Shown here in pieces: positions 12,001 to 27,000 of a DNA stretch of 64,000 nucleotides. The notes beneath the pieces were generated by a model, which was given only the letters and a program-made list of their open reading frames with translations, was not told the origin of the DNA and ran no database searches. This DNA is from Siphonodentalium dalli (taxonomy: Eukaryota; Mollusca; Scaphopoda; Gadilida; Siphonodentaliidae): assembly GCA_032622095.1 (NCBI GenBank), contig CP136064.1, forward strand, positions 217,264,205 through 217,328,204. The letters are read 5' to 3'. Position numbers and translations under genes: made by a program. The first letter of the stretch is position 1. Each line of letters opens with the position of its first letter.

Positions 12001-15000
12001 TCTTGCAACTCAATTTCATGAAATTACGATGCTCGTTGTTGCACAAAATTTGGATGTTTCTCCATCTAGAATTATAGTAGGCTACTCGGAAAGGGCATAG
12101 GAATTATTACTTCAGTTCAGTCACATTAATTAATTGTCAAATCTGCTGGTGAATTCAAATTCTAAATTTGTGGAGAGACAATTGCTAAGGAGAGAATCTG
12201 TGACGTATTGTGTTAGTAGTGTGAGACCAAGTTTTCATAAACTTACCAATTAGTGATGTTACCAAAGGTGAATATTTATTCATTGTTTTTGCTATAGCAC
12301 AAACAAAATGGACATCAAAGGCACACATATTCTATATTCTATATCAATATGCTTGGGAGGATGACTGATTATAGCTCGATCAGAATGATTAATTTACTTT
12401 TCAAAACACATACCAGGGACCCAGCATATAGATCATACCATGAATCTCTACTCTGGCTAACTCACATAGAGATCATATTCCACCAGTACAAAACCTTGGA
12501 ACTTTTTGAAGTTTTGACAGGGAACATTATAAAGTTGAAAAAATAACGCAGGGAATATATTTATTAGTTATATTCTGTTCCTTAATGACTTTGCTGAGCC
12601 GATATCGCAATGAACATTGAATTAATTACCCAGGAGAACTTCCATAATTGTAGGCGACGCAAAGCAAAATTGCTCACAAAGTCGCTTAAATCAGGAAATT
12701 TACCCACAGTGAAGAACATTATTAAGGAACAGATAATATAAACTAAGAAATATATTACCAACATTATTATTTTGTTCAATTTCATAAGGTTCCCTGTCAA
12801 AACTTCAAAAAGTTCCAAGGTTTTGTACTGGTGGAATATGATCTCTATGGGCGTTAGCCAGAGTAGAGATTCATGACATGATCTAACCAGCATACAGCTG
12901 ATTTTTAAGGTGCAGTGACTTCTCCTGGCCACATAAATTATAATTATAACTTGAATGGTTCAAATATGAAGTCTTCGAATTCATATCGTGTCCAAGCCTT
13001 GAAATAGTGTGTCTGTCATTTGCAGAATGGGGTCCCCATTTAGTGACCCTTTCCCGTGAATTCACCCATCTGGGAGGCCTCAACTGCTATGGGAGATTAG
13101 GATCAGATTGAAGTTCCCCAGTTGAAGTTGGTGATATTCACCCAATAGTCACCTCTATTTGACATTTTATCTTCTGCAAATTAGGGGATATAGAAACTGA
13201 ACAGAAGAAAATAAAACAATGCTATTTTGAGACTATAGATACTTCCCAGAAGATGAGGACTAAGCAGAATGAGGTTCCCAGAGGGTGATATTGGTGATCA
13301 TCACTAACTTCACCCTCTGTGGACCTCATTCTCCACATGACAGACTTACTATTTCAAGGCTGGTAGCTATGCATAATAACCAAACTTAATTGTGAGAAAA
13401 TAGCTGCATTTTATTTCATAATTTTATATCAGTATAGCTCTGGTTGTTTTAACCCTTTCATGATGGGAGCTGCGCAGGTGCCAGTGAATTCTCTTAGATA
13501 TGTGAGTCTCCCATAGGGAGCCTCGCATATATAAGAGAATGGACTGGCTTACAAGTTCAAAGTGAATATTGTTATTCTCTTATATATGCAAGGCTCCTAT
13601 ATACACTGGCTCACAAGGTCAAAGTAAATATTGTTAGGCCAATGTATTTACTTATATATTGCCATGCTCCCTATGGGAGACTCACATATATAAGAGAATG
13701 CATTGGCACATGGTTTTCGCAAAATTTCAGGAAGCTGCAGTCATGGAAGGATTAAAACACCTCAGTGAGTCAATCAAGAGTTCATGACAATATATATATA
13801 TGACCTTATTATATTCTCTTATAAACTTTATAGCTACATCTTACCTTTCTTTCCAGACAATGAAATTGCTTTGATTCAATTGGATGAAGATTATTATAAT
13901 ATTGTTGATGTGCCAAAGTCTCCCCCACCTGTACCAGGTAATTATTTACTCATTAAGAATGTTGTTGATGTGTTAGATACTCCAGCTGTGCTATAGCTAC
14001 AGTAATGCTCTAAATAATTGACTCCTTAACCACAGAGTTTTCCGATGAATGGCAACAAGCCATATTTCCGACTAAATCCTGAAAAGTTACCCATAATTCT
14101 GCTGTGGTTAAGGAGTGGATTATTTAGAGCATTACTGTAGCTATAGCAGTGAGAGCTTTCCGATGAATGGCAACAAGCCATATTTCCGACTAAATCATGA
14201 AAAGTTATCCATAATTCTTCTGTGGTTAAGGAGTCGATTATTTAGGGCTTTACTGTACACACTACTTATGAAGAGTATTGTTGATGTGCCATATACTCCT
14301 TCATGTGGTTTTGCTTTTGTGGAAAGCAAGGCTTTGTGTTTCATTTCAGATATTCAAACACAACTCCCAACACTTCTTTTGTCAACTGAAAGACTCTTTG
14401 CCAATGCCTTGATAGAGGACAACTTATTTATTTGTTCATTTCCATGTATAGAATGTTGTATATACAGTCAAATAGTCCTCACAAGAATTATGTGCTACAT
14501 ACATCCTATGTGATTATTACTATTTTAATAAGGAATAATCTTGGTTTCCTAATGTAACTAGAGAGTTTAAAGGCCCACTTAATTTTCGAACCACCAGATC
14601 ACATTATATACAACATTATACTATTTGAAAGAGGAAGCTCCAAATTATTGTATTATCAACTGATCCGGTCAAATAAACTGGGAACATAGTTTTTGTCGAG
14701 GTACTGAGGTGTGTTCTGTGATTAATTTTGATCCAGACTGTACTATAAAGTCTATTATTCTCAATGGGAGGGGAATAGCTCTATCTCTTAGTTTGAATTC
14801 TGATGCATTCTGGGTTAACAAGGGGGAAAGTCCTGGAATGAATCTGAGAACCTCTATCACTTGGTGGACACTCCAAGGACACACCTGTTCTGTATTCTGG
14901 TGGAATATATATATTTTTGGTTCCTCTTCCAAATGGTATAAAGTTATTATACAATGTTGTGTACAGTATGTGTTTTTCTTGTACGAGTCCAGGTCGTGGT

Positions 15001-18000
15001 GAAAAGTCATATTGGACGAGACACGCAGTGTCGAGTCCAATATGACTTTTCACCACAACCTGGACGAGTACAAGAAAAATTCATACTGTACACAACATTG
15101 TATAATGACATTTTTATCATCCATCTGTATGTTTATCCAAATTTTGGGAATAAAACTTTAGTGGTTATTTTTTGTATTTGTCGGCACTTAATTCTCTATA
15201 AAAGCCTGTATTCGATCATCAGAAAGCATGATTTGGAACAGTAAACACGGAAATGAAAAAAAAAACTCAATGCGGAAGTGAAACGTTTGCATGATTTGGA
15301 ACAGTAAACATGGAAATGGAAAACAAACTCAATGCGGAAGTGAAACGTTTGCTAAATCTGTTGCGTGCGCATTACAATTTCACCGATTCATTTCGCAATA
15401 GTTAATTCGTAACGTCACGGAGTCCCAATAAAAAAGTGATTTTGCACACTTGGGAGTCCAATATGACATTCGGGCGGACAATATGACTTTTTCCCGGACT
15501 ATCACGTGGCGGCTTTTGCCCAATCGGAAATGGTGTTAGTTAAGGGAATGGATAATAATATATAATATGGGATATGTTGTGTATAATGTAATCTGGTCAT
15601 TCGAAAATTAAGTGGGCCTTTAAAGCCACAGATGGCCTTCATTATAGGTTATAATTTAGAAATATCAGTTTCCGAATTATGAAAATTTCCTCAAGAATAT
15701 ACTAATAGTATATAGTATAGTGATAGTATGAATACGATATTATCCACAAAACACACTTTTGTGAGCCCAGCGTTTGTTTATACTGCATGTAAATAGTGAG
15801 CAATAAGCAAAACACAACACCAAGGCAATTTTTTTAGAAGAGTGATTCACAGTGACCCATTCAACATATAATTCTATATTAGATAGACAGATTTATTTAC
15901 ATAAAACACTCAAATGAGCAGTATGCAATTTATAATATAAAAATGTACATGTATGCCTAAAACAGAACAGTATCATAAACATTATTTGAAATATTCAGGA
16001 TGTATTATGATACTGAGATTATTACTTATAATTATATCTCAATGAAAAATATCAACATGAAAATGCATTTTGAGTTGGAAATACCATTAAATATTGGGAA
16101 CTTTTAGTGACATTGCTGCGATGTTAACGTGTTGCCGTGATTAAATTCCTACACTCAACATTCACTTCTGCTCTATGTAATTATCCTATTTAAATATATT
16201 AGTATTTTTAGAAACTAATGGCAAAATACTATAGAAAATGAAGTGGATGTATAATTATATTATTATCCATCCCTTAACTATCACTCTTTTTTGATTTGGC
16301 AAAAGCCGTCACATGATAATCCGGGAAAAAGTCATATTGGACTCCCGAAAGTCATATTAGACTCCTGAAAGTCATTGAGTCCAATATGACTTTTATAAAA
16401 ATATCGGGACTCCTTGTAACATCATGTGGATAAACATACAGATGGATAATAAAAATGTTGTGTACAGTATGTGTTTTCTTGTACTTGGAAAGGTTGTGGT
16501 GAAAAGTCATATTGGACTCGACGCTATGCTTTACACCACAATCTGGACTATTACAAGAAAAACACATACTGTACACAACATTGTATAATAACTTTATATT
16601 ATTAGTATTCTATTACCTAGCAGTTAGAATAGTCTGATTGATAGTCAGAACTGATGTTGATTCTTAAATCTGATGTTATTTGTGTCTTCTTTTTAAGCTG
16701 TTGCCAGGCCGAACCCTGCTAAGCTTAACAAACAAGGGTCTACTGCTAGAGAGGGTACATGTAAACTGGTTTCTACTCCACCTGCTCTACCAAGCCATGT
16801 AAGTTTCGTTTTCTAGAAAACATATTTTTGTAATAAATCAGAACATTCAAAGGGGCTTTTTATGTGATCTATTTGATTGAAAATATCTTCTGGTCTTCCA
16901 CTTGGTTTAAAAGACATTTATTAATCCTTATAATCAGGGTTTCTGCTAGGGGTTGGGGGAATGGAAACATTGTTCGCCCTGCTAATGGCTAAAAATATGG
17001 CTACATGCATTTTCCATGTCAAATGCGGACTGAATGACATCTCCCGGATTGAGCAATTTATTGTAAACAAAAACAATTAACCGATTTAGCACAAGACGAT
17101 TTAACGATATTTGCGAGAGCTGACGAGAAGGATGAGATTACGGGTGTGTTCTATTAGCTATTAGCGAATATACTGTTGGGCCTCTGTTTCGCACCCTGAG
17201 CAATTAGTTTAGAGGTGGATTCTTTAGACACTATCACAATTGAGTAAACATAGAGTTATGAAATGGCTTCTTGTGTAACAAAAGGGCTTTATTTTACGGT
17301 GGTATTAAATTGATTGCAAAAGAAACGAAGCAACAAATTAGACTCTCTGCGGTATAATTGAACATTCTCATGAAAATATCAATTGAAGGGCATCCAATTG
17401 ATGAGTTTGATTTCGAACTAGCATTCAGAAAGTGGGAGGATGTGAAATCGTGTAGGATTTTTAACTATGTTTGAATTTTGAACGTTATGTTAATTTGTTG
17501 ATGTTGTATATTGTTATGAACTATAATTGCTGATAAATTTGAGTGAACAATTCTTTTTTATCGTTTTACATCATTTGCTAATTTATTGGGGCCAACAGTT
17601 AGTGATGTTCCGATAATGAAAAAGCCCATCGGACCGATTTCCGATAACTGGTGGCACAATCGGCCGATTCCGATTCCGATGTTATATATTTTGTACGTTT
17701 GTTCCCATAATGGACCTATACTGTACACATTTAATACCCATTGCACTCCATATCCCACTATAGTTTCAAAGCCAAATACATAAAAATATATATATTATAT
17801 AGTATTTCTGCCGACGTCAGTTGTGCGCTGCCTTTGATGTATGCTGGTAGTTGTTTTGACAAAGAGATCAAAGGTGCCGAATTAGAGTAAAGTTATCATT
17901 GTAAGGGGAACACTTGCATGCGGCATAAAGGTCTTCATTGAATACTTGGTAGTTGCGACAATGTATGGAATGCGATGATTATTAACTAAATTTATGAATG

Positions 18001-21000
18001 ATGAATAATAATTGGTGTCATATTTTTCTGAGATTTCCCAAATTCCCATTGGTCACACCTTTTGTCTTTTAACAACTGGGAAGCTTTTATAGTTCCTCAT
18101 ACTCAAATTTTGTTTTGCTAGACCGCCTCCGAGTTCAACGTGGAGCTAAGCATATTTCATAGTGTACGACGTAACTTGTAATGAGAGCAACATTATAACA
18201 ATGGCGACTCGCGGAATGACAAAAACACATGCAATTTGGGACTACTTCACCATATTGTCCCTTACAGATGAAAAAGCTAATTATGCCCTTCCTCACGTTG
18301 GTCATTATTGAAGACAGTTCTGATCGCGACTGTACTAATTCATTCAGTGCATGCTTCAAATTATTGACATAGCATGTGACGTCACAGCATGGCATGTGCT
18401 CAACCGGAAACTACATGTGCATTGTAATGAGGTCAGTTGTTGAATCTATTTCGTATCCACGCGATTGAACCAATAACTTCATAATACACGGTATATATCG
18501 GACAGGTGTATTGCCATGCTTATATATAATCATACCAGACTGTTTGGACGATGCCAATAACTTCTTTTTAGGTTGTTACAACTGCATTTTACATTCAATA
18601 CTACGGTTGTATTGTGTACGTTTATTAAAGCATGCATATAACGCTTAGATACTAGAATGTTTTTGTTTGTTTTGACAATCGGTAAAAGCCGATGTTCAAC
18701 CGCGAGGTACGATTAATATCCGATGGGCTATTATCGGCCGATTCTGATTCCGATTATCGGAACATCACTACCAACAGTATGTGGCTAAAACTTGTCAAAA
18801 GTCGCTTACAAAATTGCACATGTGGCTAAAAAATGGCTACAAATTATTTTTGGCCAGGTCCAACACTGAATGGGACCTCTATATAGCTTCTTGGGGGGAA
18901 TGTTAGTTCATGCATCATACTGCAAATATTTTGTATTAGTAATTCAGTGGGCTAGCATCACCAAAATTTACTGCACTTTTGCCAACTGCGAAGGCCTTTG
19001 AGTTATCAGCCAAGTTTGGAATGATATCAGCCAAGGTCGATAATAGGTCGCTCTGGGCAAAAATGTTATATCTGGTTAATATCCTATATATATTACAGCC
19101 TCCACCATTCCTAAGCAGTGCTAGTATAACTCCGGAGGAAGTACCTCAGCTTAATATAATCAAACGGGAAAACATAAAATTAGGTGAGTCCAGATGCTTT
19201 GCTGTTGATATTACATGACATGTTTATGATTGGAGCAGATATCATATTTTCAAAAGCTAAATCTAGTGAAACAAGTAACTACCCATTGGAGAGTATGCAT
19301 TTAAAGACGCTGAAGGCATTCACAATGTGAATAGAAATTTATTGTAATTTTGCCTATCAAATAACAGCTTATGTGAATGTATAATTTTTCAATTGTACCC
19401 AATGCGAACGCCTTCCGTAGCTTGAAGTGCTTTGAAGATATGATTGTTACATTATTGCATTCACAGGTAATGAGATTGGTCAGGGAGAATATGGCTCAGT
19501 GTTAAAGGGGGTGCTGACAGTATATGATGGAAGAAAAAAGACAAAGGTAACGTAAATTATCTCTGTTCCGGTGTTCGTGCATGCCTGTGTTTTGTCAGTG
19601 TTTGCAGATGTCTTTAGTGTATTGTTCACTCTTGTTTGCATTTACCAGCAGGCATTTTCGATGTGCAAATTCTGGCTGTTTTCTCCAATATAAAAAAATA
19701 GAATGCCTTTCCAACCTCAAAACCTGTAATTGATTTTTAACCCTTTCTTTACTAAATGGATTCTATAACACAGCTATAACTGTATAAATTTGAATAGTAT
19801 ATTATTCATTTGGAAAGAAATATGAGCAGACGACAGTGAGACGAAAAGATAGCAGAAGGATTCCTTTTCATTTGTTGCAAATGTTCAGATAATAAGTTCA
19901 ACAATTGTCTAAACATTTCGTAAGGGAACTACTTGTCAATGAGTATTTAGTATAGAAAGGATTAAGATGCAATCAGGTCAAAAGAAATAAGCTTGGCATG
20001 AATCTGCGAGATAAGCATTTGAATCTATCTGAGTGTATACAGTTTTTGCCCTTTTGAAAAAACGTTGTATCATGTAATCAGTCTGCATCTGCCTGGCCAT
20101 CTATCCATCTGTCTGTCTGTCTGTTAACATTTTTGGTTTCCAACCGATAACTCCAGTAAGGAATATTTTGATCTGATCTGATATTTTTACATGAGTTACA
20201 GCCCTTTTTCGACTTAGAATTTGACCAATTTCATAATATTTTGGTTTCCGAAGCTGGTATGTGTGTTTCCCAGCTAAAACTATAGGCCTAGTTCGAATGT
20301 GGGTTCTGTCCAATTATTTTCATATGAGTTACTACCGACCTTTTATTCGACTTGTTTTACTTAGAAAATTTCTCATTTTTTCGGTTTCCGGATGATATCT
20401 CAAGTTTGGATCCTTTAATTGCAAATACCGTTTATGTGTGGATCAGTCATATCCAGGTCAAGTTCGAATTTGAGTTTGAACCGATGATTTTTCTCAGAGT
20501 TATGGGCTTTTCGACTTAGAAAATTCAATTTATCTTGTAATTTTCTTCATTTTGTGCCAATTTGATGTTATATTTTGACTTTAAGAGTTTTTTAAAGATT
20601 TGGTTATTTGTATGCATGTCAGTAATGAGACAATGCACAAGTGTCTTATCCATATAGTATACTTCTACAAAGCCTCCGCTCCAAATGAAGCCACCGGTTC
20701 GGGGGACACTGTGGCCGAGCGGCCTTTTATTTTACTTAGAATTTGACCGCATTTTAGCATTGAAATTAGGGGTATATCAGATATTCTTTGTAAGCTCAAA
20801 TTATTATGTTATTTTGCAGTAGTACAATTTTAAATGGCTGAAGGGCGTATTTTGCCTTGCCCTAGCGATGCTCTTGTTCTTCTTTTCGGTATTATTCATG
20901 CATTTCTTGTCTTTTTGTGCAAACTTTGCTTGTAAATATTAACTTAACTCAGGTATTTTTCTGAGTTATACATTCAATTTATCTTATACATATCACTCGA

Positions 21001-24000
21001 ATATGTCCACGAACATCTCATTGATAAAGTCTGGTCTGCTATGTTAGGTCAGCAATGTAACGATGACTAGTGTGTCTCGCTATCATAGAGGATGATACAC
21101 ATAAAGGCACCATAAAGAGCATGCACAAATTTGGAACGATTAACAATTATTTTCCATATCCACAACTACATGTACATGTATATGACACGCATCTGTATGG
21201 CAGGGACCAGCCTATAGGTTTCAAATTATGAAAAGTCATCCCTATTTGACTTTCCCTAACTGATTATTAGGGAGAAGTGACTGTTATCAAGGAGACGTCA
21301 TAATGGCTCAAGTTCAATTTACTCACCAACATCAGCCTTCTATGATCAATTAAGTATTTTGTAATAGAATAACCCATTTATACACCTGATTTATAAAGGT
21401 ATTTTAATGAGTATAGATACCATTATAATAAGAAAATACAGTTAAATATGATGTAGGGACATAAAACTACTGGTATATGAGAGAGGTCACTTATTCCTAG
21501 GACAAAATTAGGGAGAAGTGACACAACTTACGGAGCAGATATCTCCCAATCGCACTCTAGTCTGGTCCCTGCTGTGTGGATTCTATCGCTTGTTCCAAAT
21601 TCAGCAAACAAGATGTAAGGGAAATCACAAGGATGGTCCACATGCACACCTATGTCTGAACGTCCAGTGACTGAACAGGAACGCCAAATGCTTTTCATGC
21701 AGAAGTGACATTAAAATCTAAACCTGACTCTGATTGTAGCTCATCACACTGAGAACAACAATATATTGTGTTGTTTTCTGACCTTTGTATATAAGGTGTG
21801 ATTCCTTTCATTACACTCGCGTACTACGAGTAATGAAATTACAATGGGCAATGAATGGAATGATCGAGTGTAAATATTCGGAGTACCCTGGCTACACATA
21901 CGACCAAGGAGGTGTAATTTCTAGAGTATTGTAATGTGACATCACTTTCCACGAAAACATCGGTTGTCAACTGAGAAAGCACATGGAAAATATTTATGTA
22001 ATGGACCTAATGAATTTAATTTTTAATAATTTGTCATAAATATGTAATATATCATTCAGAAATATATAATTCAATTGAATGACAGTTAAAATTATTTATC
22101 CAAAGTTTTAGATACTTAGTGTCAAGGTTGTTCTAAAATTAGGTATTTTGCTTGTTCCATAAAAGTCAAAATTCTCCTTAGTTTCATTGTGAATATCAGA
22201 TATTTTTGCTCACTTACTTAAGTCTTCGTCTGTTCGACACGCCCAGTGTGAATTTTGTCAAATTTCCTGAATAAAAAAATATGTTTTGTTTGCAATTACA
22301 TGTATAACTATGCTATTTTTAGATTACACCAGTCATTAAAAATCATTCCATTCACTTTTACCCAAGGTAATTTACTCGTAGTAGCGAGAGTAATGAATGG
22401 AATCGCCCCTAAGAATAAATGAACCAGAAGAACTTGTAATTGTCTCTCATTTGATTTATGACATTTTTTGTTCTTCAGAGGATGGTAGCGATTAAAACAT
22501 TCCACTCATCAAAAGTTGAGAGCAAGGTCGATTTCTTGAGAGAAGCAGACGTGATGCAGAAACTGAAACATGATTGTATCGTGCAGCTTCTCGGAGTGTG
22601 CAATGATCGTCAACTCATGCTGGTGAGTGTTCAAGAAATATTATATCATATGTCAACTCATGCTCATGAGTGTTTAAAGGCCCACTTAATTTTCGAACCC
22701 CCAGATAACATATAAATATATGCCATATTATATACCATTTGAAAGAGGAAGCTCCAAAACATTGTATTTTCGACTTATATTTGATGTAATAAACTGGGAA
22801 CATGTTGTTTTTGTTTAGATAAAGACGTCTGTTCTCTGCTCAAGTTTCTGCGCAAAGTATATTATTTTCAATGGAAGTGGAATAACTCTATATATTTAGA
22901 TATAGAGTTATTCCCCTTCCATTGAAAATAAACTGTAGTTTGAATTCTTGTGCATTCTGGGAGTCATAATGGGGGGGGGGGGGTGTGCTGAAATGATTTT
23001 ATGATTTCAGCTTTATTCTATTACTCTATGGGCACCTTCTGAGACACAGACGTTCCATATGGTGATGAATTATGGTATTTTAATAATATTTTATGGCATA
23101 GATTGTTATTAAAACCGTGTATCAAGGCACTATACAAAAAAATAATTGGTGAATCGAAAATTATGTGGGCCTTTAAGAAATATCATACCAATGTTCCTTG
23201 CAGTGCCATTAAAAATCTTCTCAGGAATTGGCCGTGTCTTTAAAATTCTGTCAATTAAAAGTGATGTGAAACACTCCGGCAGGGTGATCAAATAGAAATG
23301 AAGAATAGTCTTGTTCAAAGTAGTTATTTTTACAAATAATATATCTAAATTGACAACACACACCGTCATTCTTATATATTAATTAAATACAGTTACTGCC
23401 GATGGTAAAATCATTTTCGTTAGTTTAGCGCAAATACAAGTGTCCCGATTCGAGTAGTAAATATTTACAATTTAGCGTAGTTCAGACGTTTTCTATGGAG
23501 TGGTACGGTCGATTTGCTTGAGATTTTCGGTGATGTTAGTAGAATGCTACATTCTTCCAGTTGGCATAGCACCTGAATACTAAGTTATCAGTTTCACGCA
23601 CCCTAACAAGTATATAATATGTTTTTAACCATTTCTATACTAAATAATCAATGAACTTTGTCTGAACTTTATCTGAACTTTTTTCCCAATGAATGGGAAT
23701 CCTTCTGTTCTATAATTATCTTTATTGTCTATCTGTCATCTGCTCATTTTTCCTGAATGCACCTCCAAATGAATAATATACCATTCCAATATATACTTTT
23801 ATAACCGGCTCAGTATGATGTGTTCATTGCTTCGTATTTGCCTGAACAACAAGCCTTGAAATAGTGTGTCTGTCATTTGCAGAATGAGGTCCCAGAGAAT
23901 TTAGTGAGGCTATCATCACAAAATTCACCCTCTGGGTGCTGCTGAGGCCTCAACTACTATGGGTGACCTAGGATCAGATTGAAGTTCCCCAGTTGATGTT

Positions 24001-27000
24001 CATTAGTTACCTCGATTATGTATTTTATCTTCTGCAAAATAGAAACTGAACAGAAGGTGAAAAAGTGACTAAAACAATGTTAATTTGGGATATAGATACT
24101 TTCCAGAAGATGAGGCCTGAGCATAATGAGGTTCCCAGAGGGTGACTTTAGTTATGCTAGCCCGCTGTGCAGTGTAGCATCACTAGATTCACCCTCTGGG
24201 GACCTCATTCTGCAAATGACAGACACCATTTCAAAGATTGGTGAACAAATTATCATTTCTTATCAAAATTGTTTGTTACCATAGGAATAGCACATTGAGA
24301 TGTCGCTCAACTCAGATTAAGCTTGAAAATTGATCCTGATTTTTGCCCATGTCGGTGAGAGATAGACATTCCAGAAAGTGAAGAATATAGTACTTCGAGA
24401 ACTGAATAGCATAATGCATTCAGGTGTGAATGGGTTAATGAAATAACATTACCACTTTAATTGTTTCTACACTCTTGGTTATCATGTGCTGTGTTAAAGA
24501 AATATAATTTTAATGTCAAAAGGTTAACCCTTTCATATTGGAAAAGATCCTGTGCCAGTGCATTCTCTTATATATGCAAGTCTCCCATAGGGAGCCTCAC
24601 ATATATAAGAGAATGCACTGGCTTACAAGGTCAAGGTAAATATTGTTAAGCCAATGTATTTGTTATATATGCGAGGTTCCATATGGGAGACGCACATATA
24701 TAAGAGAATGTATTGGCACAGGGTTTTCGCAGAATTTCAGGAAGCCCCAGTTATGGAAGGGTTAATAAAACCAGTTCTTTATTCAGGTTGAAGAATACCT
24801 CCCGGATGGTTCTATGTTGGATTTCCTGATAGACAAACCAGAGAAAGTTAATGTGGCAACAGACCTGCATCTGTGGGCGGCACAGATAGCACTCGGAATG
24901 AAGTACTTAGAAAATCACAGACTGGTGCATCGGGATCTAGCTGCCCGGAACATCCTGTTAGAGTCAATCCAGCAGGTACCATCAATGCATGCAATTAAAT
25001 ATAATGAAATACTCAGAAACACTCATCCTGGTCCAAGTTTGGAAGTGTAGATTTTCAGTACCACATTTTGTTAATATGTTATATCTTATTGTAATTCAAG
25101 TCAAATATTTGTCGCTGAAACAGGCATTCCAATTGGTTGAGAGCTGCTAACTTTAGTTTTCGATTCAACAGTATCGGTCACTGAAGCATGCATAAATTTT
25201 GAATGGAGCATGATGTCATCGACAACACGTGTGTAACCACATGGAACATATCCTTAGATTTGATCACCGAAAAAAGGATATCTCACTTCAAGACACATAA
25301 TGTCAATAAAAAGTGCTATCGTGCAGTTTCTTTTAAATTTGTTGATGGATTGAATTACAATGGAGATAAATTTACCATGTTTCGTTGGATATTTTGGAAT
25401 TCGAGCATGAAAACAGTTTGTGAATGAGCCAACAAGCCGACTCATTCACAAACTGTTTCTTGGTTGAATCAACTCGATAGAGTATGTTTATCTCCTAATT
25501 AGAGTCAACAAGCAGGTTTAATTATATATACATGTAACTAAACACACAAACAGATACACTTTCTATAGTACCATCTACCCTAGCACCCAATCTATCTATC
25601 TGACTTGTATGCTGGTCATGTGACTAAATCGCATGCTGATATCCCAGCTGCCATCAGGTTACCGTGTGGTACAGTAATGCCCTAATTAATCGGGGAGAGC
25701 TTTCCGATGAATGGCAACAAGCCATATTTCCGACTAAATCCTGAAAAATTACTCATAATTCTGCATAATAACACAAAATTATGGATGATTTAACCCTTCC
25801 ATGACTGGAGATTCCTGAAATATTGGGAAAAACCTGTGCCAATGCATTCTCTTATATTATGCGTGTCTCCCTTGTAATCCAGTGCGTTCTCTTATATACA
25901 CAAGGCTCCCAATTGGAAACTCGCATATTTTAGAGAATGCACTGGCACAGGATATTTAATACTGCACCAGCGCAGCTCCCGTCATGAAACGGTTAACATT
26001 CTATTCTCAATTTATTTGGCTCCTTTAGTATTCTTGTGTGACATTATTGTTAAAGGCAAATTAACATACATTCTGATTTTATCATTACAGGAATAAACTG
26101 ATATAAATAGACTTCACTCATGTATTTTCAGGCTAAGATAAGTGATTTTGGATTATCCCGAGCCATGGGAACAGACAGTGATTATTATAAAGCATCGGCT
26201 GGAGGTCGATGGCCAATAAAATGGTAAGAAAAGATTAAAATTTAATGGCATTGTAACATTATATCTATCCATCCACTGCATGCCTAAAAAGTTAATTATC
26301 AGCCTCGTGTGAAAGTTTATAAGACAGAAATTAAGAGATTTAACCCTTTCTATACTGAATGGAGTCTCCCAGACAGTTATAAAAGTATACATTGGAATGA
26401 TCTATTATTCATTTGGAGGGTTGTTCAGGTAATTAAAGCAGATGGCAGACAGAAAAACAAATAAAATAGGGGCAGAACGCTTCATTATCATTGGTGGGAA
26501 ATGTTCAGATAATAAGTTCAACAAATGACCTGTTAAAATCTCTACGTTTTCTATATGTTATGCTACAGAAACTCCTTAAAATTTAACTGTCTTCAGGTAC
26601 CAGGAGCTCTTATAAAATTGACTTTTTGTGAGTACAGCTTACATATCCATTCATATAAAGAGTCTGCAAAATGAAAGTTTAGCTTTACTTTGCATGATCG
26701 CATTATGGTGGGTATCAGGAGAATGTGGGGAGCCTGACAAATGAAAAATTAAACTCAGTCAAAACGAAAAGATAAAGTGATCTTTAAAATTGTCATAGAA
26801 AGTCTTGATTCACTTATTCCGCTGACTAATTACAGACTATATGTACCGCAATGGATGATAGACAATAAAATTTCAAATAACCATCATAAAAATGGCCAAA
26901 ATACACTGCTTGTCAAACTGTAATGTGCTCCGGTTTGCGTATATTCTATGGAAATAGTGTAGCAAGGGGGAAAACTCTTATCTTACAGGGTTACTTTCTT

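Noticed and set aside
18135-18395. 86-codon minus-strand frame in the hAT element
   Set aside because: It is antisense to the BED-finger relic, which is the meaningful strand.
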